DNA of 64,000 bases. It comes from Tessaracoccus aquimaris (GTDB lineage: Bacteria > Actinomycetota > Actinomycetes > Propionibacteriales > Propionibacteriaceae). The notes beneath the pieces were generated by a model. That model saw only the letters and a list, made by a program, of their open reading frames with translations, searched no databases and had not been told where the DNA came from. The stretch spans positions 3,286,001 to 3,350,000 of the forward strand of contig NZ_CP019606.1 of assembly GCF_001997345.1 (NCBI RefSeq), read 5' to 3'. This document shows, piece after piece, positions 1 to 8,158 of the stretch. The first letter of the stretch is position 1, and the number at the start of each line of letters is the position of its first letter. The position numbers and the translations under genes are program-made.

Positions 1-2
1 TG

Positions 3-721
3 TACGGCACCCCCGGGTTCGCGTTCGGGCGGATGTCGCTGTGGAGCAACATCGGGTCAGTGCTCGGCGAGGCGAACGGCGTCTTCCTGCGGTGGATGCT
101 CAACAGCCTGCTGTACTCGGGGTCGGTGCCGTCGTCGGCGGCCTGATCTCGGTGCTCGCCGGCTACGCCTTCGACAAGTTCAGCTTCAAGGGCAGGTCGG
201 CGCTATTCGGCTTCGTGCTGGTCGGGGTCCTGATCCCCAACACCGCGACCGTGCTCCCGCTGTACCTGCTCGCCGCGCAGGTCGGGATCAACAACACGAT
301 GTGGTCGGTGCTGATCCCGGTGCTCTGCAACCCGTTCGGCGTGTACCTGGCCCGCATCTTCAGTGCTGGCTACGTCCCCGACGAGACCCTCGAGGCGGCC
401 CGCGTCGACGGCGCAGGACCGATCCGCACGTTCGTGTCCATCGGGCTGCCGATGCTGGTGCCCGGCTACGTCACGATCGGGCTGTTCCAGTTCGTCGGCA
501 TCTGGAACAACTTCATGCTTCCGCTCGTGATGCTGCAGGACCGCTCCCTGTTCCCCGTCAGCGTCGGCATGTCGCTGTGGCAGGGCTACTCCGTCGCGAT
601 GCCCGAGTACACGCCCATGGTCATCACCGGTTCGATGTTGAGCATCATTCCGCTCGTCGTCGCCTTCGTGATGCTGCAGCGCTTCTGGAGGGCAGGCCTC
701 ACAGCGGGCAGCGTCAAGTAA
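3..721 (+). CDS. Carbohydrate ABC transporter permease (MalG type), 5' cut by window and frameshifted
   Basis: Inner-membrane subunit of a sugar ABC importer. The reading frame beginning at base 3 gives a typical MalG-type segment (WMLNSLLYSG) and then hits a stop at 147-149. The continuation (VGAVVGGLISVLAGYAFDKF) lies one frame over. Restoring one G in the G run at 119-122 joins them cleanly. The cytoplasmic EAA loop that docks on the ATPase is intact (EAARVDGAGPIRTF, near 392-433), followed by further membrane segments, and the protein ends at TAA 719-721. The next genes degrade unsaturated uronates, so a uronate oligosaccharide substrate is inferred. The partner permease and binding protein would lie upstream of the window. 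The frameshift is probably a sequence error. Confidence 0.85.
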   Translation, partial: RHPRVRVRADVAVEQHRVSARRGERRLPAVDAQQPAVLGVGAVVGGLISVLAGYAFDKFSFKGRSALFGFVLVGVLIPNTATVLPLYLLAAQVGINNTMWSVLIPVLCNPFGVYLARIFSAGYVPDETLEAARVDGAGPIRTFVSIGLPMLVPGYVTIGLFQFVGIWNNFMLPLVMLQDRSLFPVSVGMSLWQGYSVAMPEYTPMVITGSMLSIIPLVVAFVMLQRFWRAGLTAGSVK

Positions 722-794
722 CACCCTGATCGATCCACCACCGGGAGCGACCCGTAGTTCGCCGCACCCATTTTCAGCCACGAAAGGAAACGCA

Positions 795-1967
795 ATGACC
801 CACGACAGAGGCCACCTGGCCGATGTGACGGGCCGCGTCCAAGCCGCCCTCGACCGGGCAGTCGAGACCGTCGCACGCAACGCCACCGACTTCCGGGGGT
901 TTCCCGACGACACCACCACAGACGGTCGCTACCTTCCCCGGCCGGCGGCCGGCGCCGTCCCTGAGGGCGGCAACCACGGCTGGACAACGAGTTTCTGGGT
1001 CGGCATGCAGTGGATCGCCTGGGAGGTCGGGGGAGACCCGGCCGTCCGCGAGGCCGCTGCGGCGGGCACCGCTGACTTCGTCCGCAGGGTCCGCGAGGGC
1101 GAGGACCTCGACATGCACGACCTGGGCTTCCTCTACTCGCTGTCCTGCGTCGCGTCGCACCGCCTGACGGGTGACGCCACGGCGGCGGAGGCCGCGGTCG
1201 CGGCCGCGGAGCACCTGACGGGCCGGTTCCTGGAGCCTGCGGGCATCGTCCAGGCCTGGGGCGACCTCTCCGACCCGGAACACCGCGGCCACACCATCAT
1301 CGACAGCCTGCTCAACATGCCGCTGCTGACCTGGGCGGGTGCCCGCACCGGTCGGGAGCGCTTCGACGAGGTCGTCCGAAGGCACTGCGAGCAACTGGCC
1401 AGACACATCGTCCGCGACGACGACTCGACGTTCCACACCTTCGGCTGGGACGAGGAGACCGGAGCGCCGCTCGGCGGTGGCACGGCTCAGGGCGCCTCGC
1501 CGACCTCCTGCTGGGCGCGGGGGCAAGCCTGGGGCATCTACGGCTTCGCGCTGAACGCCTCCGCCGTCGGGTCGGCCGAATTGCTCGACGCGTCGCGCCG
1601 CTGCGCCGACTACTTCCTCGACCACCTGCCGGAGGACCTGGTCCCGTACTGGGACCTGGACTACCGCGACGGAAGCGCCGCGCCTCGCGACTCGTCGGCC
1701 GCCGCCATCGCCGTGTGCGGGCTGTACGAACTGGCGGGCCAACTCGACGACGGTGAGCGGTACCGCGCCGCGGGCGAGGCGATCCTCGACTCCCTGATCC
1801 GCGGCTACACGGCCGACACGACCACCGGTGCCGACCCGTTGCTGCTGCACGGCGTCTACGACATGCCCGGCGGCATCGGCGTCGACGAGGGGACGCTCTG
1901 GGGCGACTACTTCTACCTCGAGGCGCTCCGTCGCAGCAGCGACCCGTCCTGGCGCCCCTACTGGTGA
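795..1967 (+). CDS. Glycoside hydrolase family 88, unsaturated glucuronyl hydrolase
   Basis: A 390-residue cytoplasmic enzyme of the GH88 type, which hydrates the 4,5-double bond that polysaccharide lyases leave on uronate oligosaccharides and so releases the terminal unsaturated sugar. The two aspartates expected in this family sit in MHDLGFLYSL (D109) and TIIDSLLNMPLLTWA (D170). The family motif CWARGQAWGIYG and the PYWDLD segment are also present. Length matches the family (about 370-400). The ATG at 795 follows an AAAGGAA ribosome site. It lies between a sugar permease and kduD/kduI, and its stop overlaps a possible GTG start of kduD, so the set is probably one operon. GH105 is the main alternative, less likely from the aspartate contexts. 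Confidence 0.9.
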   Translation: MTHDRGHLADVTGRVQAALDRAVETVARNATDFRGFPDDTTTDGRYLPRPAAGAVPEGGNHGWTTSFWVGMQWIAWEVGGDPAVREAAAAGTADFVRRVREGEDLDMHDLGFLYSLSCVASHRLTGDATAAEAAVAAAEHLTGRFLEPAGIVQAWGDLSDPEHRGHTIIDSLLNMPLLTWAGARTGRERFDEVVRRHCEQLARHIVRDDDSTFHTFGWDEETGAPLGGGTAQGASPTSCWARGQAWGIYGFALNASAVGSAELLDASRRCADYFLDHLPEDLVPYWDLDYRDGSAAPRDSSAAAIAVCGLYELAGQLDDGERYRAAGEAILDSLIRGYTADTTTGADPLLLHGVYDMPGGIGVDEGTLWGDYFYLEALRRSSDPSWRPYW

Positions 1968-1990
1968 GCGAAGAGAGAGTGGAGCAGGAG

Positions 1991-2758
1991 ATGGGAATCC
2001 TCGAACAGTTCAGCCTGGAGGGTCGCACCGCGCTTGTCACGGGGTCGAGCAAGGGCATCGGCCGCGCGGCCGCCGTCGCGCTGGCCTCGGCGGGCGCGGA
2101 CGTGGCGCTGCTCAACCGCGGCGACGCGAGCGCGACCGCCGCCGAGATCCGCGCGCTTGGCCGCCGGGCCGTTGAGATCACCAGGGACCTGGCCGAGGCC
2201 ACCCCGGGCGAGTTGGCCTCTGACGTGGATCGGGCCGTCTCTGAACTGGGCCGCCTCGACGTCCTCGTCAACAATGCGGGAACCATCCACCGGGCGCCCG
2301 CTGTCGACTACCCGGCCGACGCGTGGGACACGGTGCTGCGCGTCAACCTCGACGCGCTGTTCCACCTGTCGCAGGCGGCAGGCAGGCACATGGTCGAGCG
2401 GGGCAGCGGCCGGATCATCTCGATCGCCTCGATGCTGTCGTTCCAGGGCGGCATCCTGGTGCCCGCCTACACCGCGTCCAAGCACGCCGTCGCTGGCGTG
2501 ACCCGTGCGCTCGCCAACGAGTGGGCCGCCTCCGGCGTCACCGTCAATGCCATCGCCCCCGGCTACATCGACACCGACAACACAGAGGCGCTGCGCGCCG
2601 ACCCCGAGCGGGAGGCGTCGATCCGCGGCCGCATCCCGGCCGGGCGCTGGGGTCGCCCCGACGACCTGACCGGCGCGCTCGTCTTCCTCGCCTCGCCCGC
2701 CGCCGCTTACGTCACGGGGGCGATCCTCCCCGTCGACGGCGGTTGGCTCGTCCGCTGA
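1991..2758 (+). CDS. kduD: 2-dehydro-3-deoxy-D-gluconate 5-dehydrogenase (KduD, SDR family)
   Basis: Short-chain dehydrogenase of 255 residues. In the unsaturated uronate pathway KduD reduces 2,5-diketo-3-deoxygluconate to 2-keto-3-deoxygluconate with NAD(P)H. The N-terminus (ILEQFSLEGRTALVTGSSKG) holds the TGxxxGIG nucleotide motif. NNAG follows near residue 89, and the catalytic Ser and YxxxK occur in SIASMLSFQGG and YTASKHAV. The stretch APGYIDTDNTEALRADPERE and the VDGGWL ending are characteristic of KduD. The ATG at 1991 is preferred over the upstream GTG at 1964 because GGAG lies at 1981-1984 and the protein then starts as KduD proteins do. A gluconate 5-dehydrogenase activity cannot be excluded. 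Confidence 0.88.
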   Translation: MGILEQFSLEGRTALVTGSSKGIGRAAAVALASAGADVALLNRGDASATAAEIRALGRRAVEITRDLAEATPGELASDVDRAVSELGRLDVLVNNAGTIHRAPAVDYPADAWDTVLRVNLDALFHLSQAAGRHMVERGSGRIISIASMLSFQGGILVPAYTASKHAVAGVTRALANEWAASGVTVNAIAPGYIDTDNTEALRADPEREASIRGRIPAGRWGRPDDLTGALVFLASPAAAYVTGAILPVDGGWLVR

Positions 2759-2787
2759 CCACCAACAACCCATCGGAGATAATCACC

Positions 2788-3615
2788 ATGGAACAGCGTT
2801 ACGCCACCCACCCGTCGCAGATCCCCGGCATGGATACCGCCGACCTGCGGGCCACCTACCTGGTCGAGGAGGTGTTCGTGCCCGGCGAGATCCGCCTGAC
2901 CTTCACCCACCACGACCGGATCGTGCTGGGCGGCGCGGTTCCCGACGGCGGCACGCTCGACCTGCCCGGCTACGCCGAGATCCGCAGCGACACCTTCCTC
3001 GAGCGCCGCGAACTCGGCATCGTCAACGTCGGCGGCCCCGGCAGCGTGACGGCCGACGGGCAGCGATACGACCTGGTGCCGGGCGCCTGCCTCTACCTGG
3101 GCCGCGGAATCGCGTCCGTCGCATTCTCCGACGAGCCGGGCGCCGGGGCGCAGTTCTACCTGTTCTCCGCACCCGCCCACACCACCTACCCGTCCGTGCT
3201 GGTCAACCCCGACGAGGGCAACGTCCTCGAACTCGGCGACCAGAAGACGTCGAACCGGCGCACCCTGACGCAGTACATCCACGCCAACGGCGTGCAGTCC
3301 TGCCAGGTCGTGATGGGCGTCACCCGCCTGCACGAGGGCTCGATGTGGAACACCATGCCCGCCCACACCCACGACCGACCCACCGAGTGCTACCTGTACT
3401 TCGACGTCGCCGACGACGCCCGCGTGGTGCACCTGATGGGCGAGCGCGAGGAGACCAGGCACCTGATGGTCGCCGACCGGCAGGCCGTGATCTCGCCCAG
3501 TTGGTCGCTGCACTCCGGCGTCGGCACCGCGTCGTACGCGTTCGTGTGGGCGATGGCGGGCGAGAACCAGGCCTTCGATGACATGGATCCGGCCCCGGTG
3601 ACGGATCTGCGCTGA
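2788..3615 (+). CDS. kduI: 5-keto-4-deoxyuronate isomerase (KduI)
   Basis: A 275-residue cupin-fold isomerase that converts 5-keto-4-deoxyuronate (DKI) to 2,5-diketo-3-deoxygluconate, the substrate of KduD. The zinc ligands known for E. coli KduI (His196, His198, Glu203, His245) appear here as H193, H195 and E200 in PAHTHDRPTECY and H242 in SWSLHSG, a constant offset of three. The N-terminal MEQRYATHPSQIPGMDT also matches the family. It starts 29 nt after kduD with CGGAG upstream and closes the uronate operon. Later steps (KDG kinase, KDPG aldolase) are not in the window. Confidence 0.93.
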   Translation: MEQRYATHPSQIPGMDTADLRATYLVEEVFVPGEIRLTFTHHDRIVLGGAVPDGGTLDLPGYAEIRSDTFLERRELGIVNVGGPGSVTADGQRYDLVPGACLYLGRGIASVAFSDEPGAGAQFYLFSAPAHTTYPSVLVNPDEGNVLELGDQKTSNRRTLTQYIHANGVQSCQVVMGVTRLHEGSMWNTMPAHTHDRPTECYLYFDVADDARVVHLMGEREETRHLMVADRQAVISPSWSLHSGVGTASYAFVWAMAGENQAFDDMDPAPVTDLR

Positions 3616-3626
3616 ACCTCCTGAGG

Positions 3627-3669
3627 GGGATGCGCGGGCGGCCTGACGGTCGCCCCCGCCCCGCGTCCC
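3627..3669 (+). terminator. Possible hairpin terminator after kduI
   Basis: GGGATGCG (3627-3634) can pair with CGCGTCCC (3662-3669), with an imperfect inner stem around GGGCG and CGCCC. No T-tract follows, so this is only a candidate end for the uronate operon. Confidence 0.35.
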
Positions 3670-3713
3670 GGGCATAGTCCCTTGGTACGCCCTCCTCGGC
3701 TGGCTCCGTTGGA

Positions 3714-3719
3714 TACCGT
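3714..3719 (+). promoter_or_regulatory. -10 element TACCGT, leaderless spacing to DUF4291 gene
   Basis: TACCGT ends 6 nt before the ATG at 3726, and no ribosome site lies between. Transcription would start at or next to the start codon. Confidence 0.55.
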
Positions 3720-3725
3720 GGTGCC

Positions 3726-4292
3726 ATGGTGCCCACCCGACAGATCCGTGCCGACTACGACGGGGACACGATCACCGTCTACCAGGCCTACCGGCCGGAG
3801 ATCGCCGCGCGCGCCGTCGAGGCGGGCACCTTCGTCGCGCCGTTCTCGATGGACAGGATGACCTGGATCAAGCCGTCCTTCCTGTGGATGATGTACCGCT
3901 GCGGCTGGGCGCAGAAGTCGGGACAGGAGCGGGTGCTCGCCGTGCGCATCCGTCGCACGGGATTCGAGGCGGCCCTCGCGCAGGCGTGCCTGAGCGCGTT
4001 CGACCCGGAGCACCACGAATCCCAGGAGGCGTGGCGGGCCGAGTTGGCGTCCTCGCCGGTGCGGATCCAGTGGGACCCCGAGCGCACCATCAGCGGGGCG
4101 CCCCTGTCGCACCGATCGCTGCAGATCGGCCTCACGGGGCCCGCGGTTCGTCGCTACGTCGACGAGTGGGTCGTCGGCCTCGACGACATCACCGAGTCGC
4201 TGCCCGACATCCGATCGGGTAAGTCTCCGCTGCCCGTCGAGCGCCCGTATCCGCTCCCGGATCCGGTGGCCCGCCACATCGGCACCACCTGA
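3726..4292 (+). CDS. DUF4291 domain-containing protein
   Basis: A 188-residue cytoplasmic protein recognisable as DUF4291 from its opening (RQIRADYDGDTITVYQAYRP), the block FSMDRMTWIKPSFLWMMYRC and the later segment LQIGLTGPAVRRYV. The family has no established function. No signal peptide or membrane segment is visible. It stands alone, expressed from a probable leaderless promoter, with the YegP-like gene about 140 nt downstream. Confidence 0.85.
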   Translation: MVPTRQIRADYDGDTITVYQAYRPEIAARAVEAGTFVAPFSMDRMTWIKPSFLWMMYRCGWAQKSGQERVLAVRIRRTGFEAALAQACLSAFDPEHHESQEAWRAELASSPVRIQWDPERTISGAPLSHRSLQIGLTGPAVRRYVDEWVVGLDDITESLPDIRSGKSPLPVERPYPLPDPVARHIGTT

Positions 4293-4374
4293 GGACGCGC
4301 GTCGTCGGCACCGGCGATGCTCATCCGGTCGCACCGATCCCCGTCAAGTTCGCCCGGGCACGGGACCCTCGCCC

Positions 4375-4380
4375 TATGGT
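4375..4380 (+). promoter_or_regulatory. -10 element TATGGT for the YegP-like gene
   Basis: TATGGT sits about 50 nt before the ATG at 4431. Unlike most promoters in the window it would give a leadered mRNA, and the gene has a ribosome site (GCGAAGGGG). Confidence 0.4.
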
Positions 4381-4430
4381 GTGCCTGGGAGCAGAGCCGC
4401 TCCCGGCAAGAGCGAGCGAAGGGGCACGCC

Positions 4431-4619
4431 ATGGCAGGCAAGTTCGAGGTCTACGAGGACAAGGGCGGCAAGTGGCGCTTCCGCCTGAAGGCGTCCAACG
4501 GCGAGGTCATCGCGACCAGCCAGGGCTACTCGTCGAAGGCGAGCGCGAAGAACGGCGTCGACTCCGTGCGTAGGCACGCCGCCGAGGCCGACATCGTGGA
4601 GGTCCCCAAGGAGGACTGA
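4431..4619 (+). CDS. YegP-like small protein (DUF1508)
   Basis: A 62-residue protein with one DUF1508 repeat: KFEVYEDKGGKWRFRLKASN, then GEVIATSQGYSSKASAKNG and a VRRHAAEADIVE end. E. coli YegP has two such repeats, while actinobacterial versions commonly have one. Function is unknown. The ATG at 4431 follows GAAGGGG; the longer upstream frame starting at 4317 has no support. The repeat array begins two bases after its TGA. Confidence 0.85.
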   Translation: MAGKFEVYEDKGGKWRFRLKASNGEVIATSQGYSSKASAKNGVDSVRRHAAEADIVEVPKED

Positions 4620-4621
4620 GC

Positions 4622-5280
4622 CGCTGGTTGAGCCATGAGACGGCGCGGAGCGTCGTTTCATCGGTCGAAACCTCTGGCACCGGTGCTGGGTTTCGCTGGT
4701 TGAGCCAGCCGCGGCGACGCAGTCGCCTGCCGCTGCGTCGAAACCCCCTGGCGCCCGGTGCGGGGTCTGCTTGTCGGGTGCGGTGGGTTTCGACCGATGA
4801 AGTCCGCTGGCGCGTTCTTCATGGCTCAACCAGCGTGTCGTTGGTTGAGCCAGCCGCGGCGACGCAGTCCCTTGCTGCTGCGTCGAAACCCCCTGGCGCC
4901 CGGTGCGGGGATTTGCTGGTTGAGCCAGCCGCGGCGACGTAGTCGTCTGCTGCTGTGTCGAAACCCTCTGGCGCCCGGTGCGGGGTCTGCTTGTGGGTGC
5001 GGGTGGGGTTTCGACCGATGAAGTCCGCTGGCGCGTCCTTCAAGGCTCAACCAGCGTGTCGTTGGTTGAGCCAGCCGCGGCGACGTAGTCGTCTGCTGCT
5101 GTGTCGAAACCCCTGGCGCCCGGTGCCGGGTCTGCCTGTCGGTGTGCGGTGGGTTTCGACCGATGAAGTCCGCTGGCGCGTCCTTCATGGCTCAACCAGC
5201 GCGTCCCATGGAGTCCGCTGACGCGTCGGCTCAACCAACGCGACCGATGAAGTCCGCTGGCGCGTCCTTCAACCAGCGGG
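4622..5280. repeat. Repeat array R1: family A palindromic elements
   Basis: About nine elements of roughly 50 bp fill the gap between two convergent genes. Each runs from CGCTGGTTGAGCC to GTCGAAACC or the reverse. Two cores alternate: ATGAAGTCC...CTTCAT (both orientations) and AGCCGCGGCGAC...GCTGCGTCG. A spacer beginning CTGGCGCCCGGTGCGGGG separates several copies. The first element starts 2 nt after the TGA of the YegP-like gene. On the other side, the last CGCTGG starts 2 nt after the TGA of the YhgE gene. No credible gene lies here. Confidence 0.85.
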
Positions 5281-7428
5281 TCACAGCGGTGGGTGGAGGT
5301 CCTTGACGGTGAACCTGCGCTTGCGGTGGACCACGAGCACCAGCAGCGCCATGCAGGAGAAGAACAGCGTCGCCAGCAGTGCCAGGTCGCGGACGAACTT
5401 GCTCATCAGCCCGCCCGAGATCGCGATCCGGAACGCGTCGATCGAGTAACTCATCGGGACGAAGTGGCCGATCGCCGCGAAGAAAGGCGGCAGCAACTCC
5501 GGAGGATAGGTGCCCCCCGCGGCGGTCAACTGCAGGATCAGGAGCACCAGCATCGCGGCGGTCGCCACGAAGCCGAGCCAGGTTCTCATCAGGTGCGCGA
5601 CCGCGGAGAACGCGAGCGAGACCACCGTCACGAGCAGGATCATCAGCCACGGATGCACCGGGTCGAGGCCGAGGCCGATCCAGGCTGCGGCGAGCATCAA
5701 CCAGCCCGCGATCACCGAGATGAACCCGAGCGGCGCCCACGCCGTCAGGCCGATCCGCAGGTCGCTGCCCCGCGCAGCCAGCACCCGGCCCGTGATCGGC
5801 CGGACGATGAAGAACGCGGAGATGCCGAGCACCCACAGCGCGATCGAGAAGAACATCGGCGCGAGGCCGCGGCCGTAGACGTGCGCCGGGTTGTCGACGG
5901 TCATCGTCACGTCGACAGGGGCAGACAGCACGCTGACAGCGTCGGCCTCCTGGTCCTCGGTCAGGGCGGGGATCTGCGCGGCGCCGTCGGCCAGCTTGGT
6001 CGACAGTTCGTGGGCGCCGTCGGAGAGTTTCGCGAGCCCGTCGTCGAGCGAGACGGCCCCCTCAGAGAGCGTGTGCAGCCCTGTCGCGAGGGTTCCCGCG
6101 CCGTCGGAGAGTTGGTCGGCGCCCGACTTCAGGTCGCCGAGGCCCGACCTCAGCGACGTGGCGCCGCTGAGCGCCGTCGACGTGCCGCCCGCCAGGTCGG
6201 AGGCACCGGAGGCGACCTGCTGGGCGCCGCTGTTGAGCGCGTCGACCTTGGCCTTGGCGTCCTTGGCCTTGGTGGACAGGTCGCCGGTGTTGCGGATGGT
6301 GTCGTCGGCCTTCGCGACCGCGTCGGCGATGGTCGTCGCATGCTTTGCGACGTCGCCGGTGATGGAGGCGAGGTTGGTGGTGTGTGCCTGCAGCCGCTTG
6401 AACGCGGGGTCGTCGGCGAGTTCGGGGTGCTGCGCCACGAGGTCGTCGACGGCGTCGGAGATGGCTGCGCTGTTGCCCGCGGTCGTGCCGCTTCCCTGCG
6501 CGGTCAGGCTGGTCAGGTCGGCGGCGGCGTCCGCTGCCTTCGTGACGTCGGCCTGGACTCCCGGCAGCTTCTCGGCCGCGACCGTGAGCACGGGGTCAAG
6601 GGTGTCGGCCAACTGCTGGGTGCCTCCCGCGACCTGTCGTGAGCCGTCCTTGAGCTTCGACGCGCCGTCGTCGAGCTTGGTGAGCCCGTCGGCCAGTTGG
6701 CCCGCCCCGTCGGCGGCGGTGCCCGCGCCGGTGGCGAGTTTCGCGGCGCCGGTGTTCAGCTCGTCAGCGCCCGCGGCGGCGTCGGAGGCGCCCTGCCGGA
6801 GCTTGCCGCTGCCCTCGTGCGCGTCGGTGAGGCCGGTGTCGAGCTGAGCCGCGCCGTCCGCGGCGGAGACCATGCCCTCCCGGATCGTCTTGAGGTTGGC
6901 GAAGACCGCCTCGAAGTAGCTACTGACGGCGGTCTCGTCGATGGCCTTCGCGATCGAGTTCTGCGCCGAGTTGGTGATGGTGCCGATCACGAAGCCGTTT
7001 GCGTCGTTGCGGCGCAGCATGATCTTGGCGCGCGTCGGGTCGTCGCCCTGGCCGCTGACCAGGTTGGTGGAGAAGTCCTTCGGCACGGTGATGACGAGGT
7101 AGTAGCGGCCGTCCTTCAGGCCTGCGTCGGCGTCGGCGGCGTCGGTGTTCTGGAAGTCGAAGGTGCCGGTGCGGTGCAGGCTGTCGACGAAGTCCTGGCC
7201 CGCGTGCACGTCCTTGTCGTTGACCTTGGTTGGCACGTCCTCGTTGACGACGGCGACCGGCACCTGGTCGAGGCGACCGTAGGGATCCCAGTTGCCCGCC
7301 AGGTAGATGCAGCCGTACAGCAGCGGGATCAGCAGGATGAACACCAGCGCCAGCCGCGGCAGCGGCCCCTTGAAACGCTTGAGTTCGAAGCGGGCGAGGG
7401 TGAGTGGGTTGCGTGAGCTATCGGGCAT
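5281..7428 (-). CDS. YhgE/Pip family membrane protein (ABC exporter-like permease)
   Basis: A 715-residue membrane protein. One membrane segment near residues 25-45 is followed by the conserved stretch GNWDPYGRLDQVPVAVVNED, then a long extracytoplasmic region of about 450 residues with regularly spaced DGAxxLxxG and SGAxxLxxG units, likely a coiled or helical stalk. Five to six membrane segments form the C-terminal ABC-2-like part. YhgE/Pip proteins are thought to act as exporters or as surface and secretion-related proteins. The ATPase gene upstream overlaps its start by 11 nt, and a TetR regulator is divergent, which suggests a regulated efflux unit. The substrate is unknown. Confidence 0.9.
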   Translation of the reverse strand: MPDSSRNPLTLARFELKRFKGPLPRLALVFILLIPLLYGCIYLAGNWDPYGRLDQVPVAVVNEDVPTKVNDKDVHAGQDFVDSLHRTGTFDFQNTDAADADAGLKDGRYYLVITVPKDFSTNLVSGQGDDPTRAKIMLRRNDANGFVIGTITNSAQNSIAKAIDETAVSSYFEAVFANLKTIREGMVSAADGAAQLDTGLTDAHEGSGKLRQGASDAAAGADELNTGAAKLATGAGTAADGAGQLADGLTKLDDGASKLKDGSRQVAGGTQQLADTLDPVLTVAAEKLPGVQADVTKAADAAADLTSLTAQGSGTTAGNSAAISDAVDDLVAQHPELADDPAFKRLQAHTTNLASITGDVAKHATTIADAVAKADDTIRNTGDLSTKAKDAKAKVDALNSGAQQVASGASDLAGGTSTALSGATSLRSGLGDLKSGADQLSDGAGTLATGLHTLSEGAVSLDDGLAKLSDGAHELSTKLADGAAQIPALTEDQEADAVSVLSAPVDVTMTVDNPAHVYGRGLAPMFFSIALWVLGISAFFIVRPITGRVLAARGSDLRIGLTAWAPLGFISVIAGWLMLAAAWIGLGLDPVHPWLMILLVTVVSLAFSAVAHLMRTWLGFVATAAMLVLLILQLTAAGGTYPPELLPPFFAAIGHFVPMSYSIDAFRIAISGGLMSKFVRDLALLATLFFSCMALLVLVVHRKRRFTVKDLHPPL

Positions 7429-8122
7429 GCGGGGTATCCATCTCGATCGAGAGCACCGACAGGGGGATGGCGGTGCGTTCGGACGTGGAGGCGATGATGC
7501 TGACGCCCTCGTCGGAGAGCCTCAGCAGTCCCTCCCAGAGGTCGCCCTGTTCAAGGGTGGTGGTCTCACGGTCGATGTCGTCGAGCACGATCAGCGGCGC
7601 GGGCCGGATCGTGGCGAGCGAGATCGCGGCCCTCACCTGGTCGGCGGGGGACAGGTCTCCGTAGAGCGTCGTGAGGGGAACGTCGAGGCCGAGCAGGGTG
7701 GACGTGTGCAGGTAGTTGGCCATCCTTGAGCGGGCGGATGCTGCGTCCGCGAGCGTGCGCTCGGTGATGCAGTCCTCAAGGGAGAGCGAGTCCTCCGGTT
7801 CGACGAGGTCGTCAATCCGGGCGACCGACGTGATCTTGCGCACCCGGCCGGGGTGACGCAGCGCGTCGTTACCGTCGACGCTCAGTTCGCCAGTGACCCC
7901 GCGCATCCGACCCGTCAAGGCCAGCAGCAGGGCGGACTTGCCGACGCCCGCCTTCCCGGTGACGGCCACGACGGCGCCGCGTGGCACCTCGGTGGTGACT
8001 CCGTCGAAGACGACGCCATGGCCGGTCTCGAGGCGTAGGTTCTTGGCGACGAGCACCGGATCCGGCGTCTCGTCGTCCTGCAAGGCATGATGCGGCGTAT
8101 CCACAAAGAGGAGTCTACTCAT
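7418..8122 (-). CDS. ABC transporter ATP-binding protein, partner of the YhgE protein
   Basis: A 234-residue nucleotide-binding subunit. The Walker A motif is GKAGVGKSAL and Walker B is LIVLDDID. The signature loop is degenerate (DLSPADQ in place of LSGGQ), as in several YhgE-linked ATPases. The start is set at the ATG at 8122 (MSRLLFVDTP), which lies inside the TetR palindrome; the longer upstream frame would run through the divergent promoter and regulator. Its last codons overlap the start of the YhgE gene, so the pair is translationally coupled. Confidence 0.85.
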   Translation of the reverse strand: MSRLLFVDTPHHALQDDETPDPVLVAKNLRLETGHGVVFDGVTTEVPRGAVVAVTGKAGVGKSALLLALTGRMRGVTGELSVDGNDALRHPGRVRKITSVARIDDLVEPEDSLSLEDCITERTLADAASARSRMANYLHTSTLLGLDVPLTTLYGDLSPADQVRAAISLATIRPAPLIVLDDIDRETTTLEQGDLWEGLLRLSDEGVSIIASTSERTAIPLSVLSIEMDTPHAR

Positions 8123-8136
8123 AAATGAGTGCACTC
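8111..8136. promoter_or_regulatory. 26-bp palindromic operator between tetR and the exporter genes
   Basis: Left arm GAGTCTACTCAT (8111-8122), two-base centre, right arm ATGAGTGCACTC (8125-8136): 10 of 12 arm positions are complementary. It covers the start codon of the ATPase gene and the -35 region of the regulator gene, a typical place for a TetR operator that shuts off both directions. Confidence 0.75.
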
Positions 8137-8144
8137 TGAAATGG

Positions 8145-8152
8145 GCTATAGT
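8145..8152. promoter_or_regulatory. Back-to-back -10 elements of tetR and the exporter operon
   Basis: On the plus strand TATAGT (8147-8152) ends 6 nt before the tetR ATG, a leaderless arrangement. On the minus strand TATAGC reads from 8150 to 8145 and would start the exporter mRNA near 8138, so that the palindrome forms its first bases. Confidence 0.5.
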
Positions 8153-8158
8153 GCTGCC

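Noticed and set aside
1312..2286. Long minus-strand frames opposite GH88, kduD and other genes
   Set aside because: Typical antisense frames of GC-rich coding DNA, with Arg/Ser-rich products and no family match.
4622..5280. Family A repeats as integron attC sites
   Set aside because: No RYYYAAC/GTTRRRY core pairs, no integrase and no cassette genes between them.
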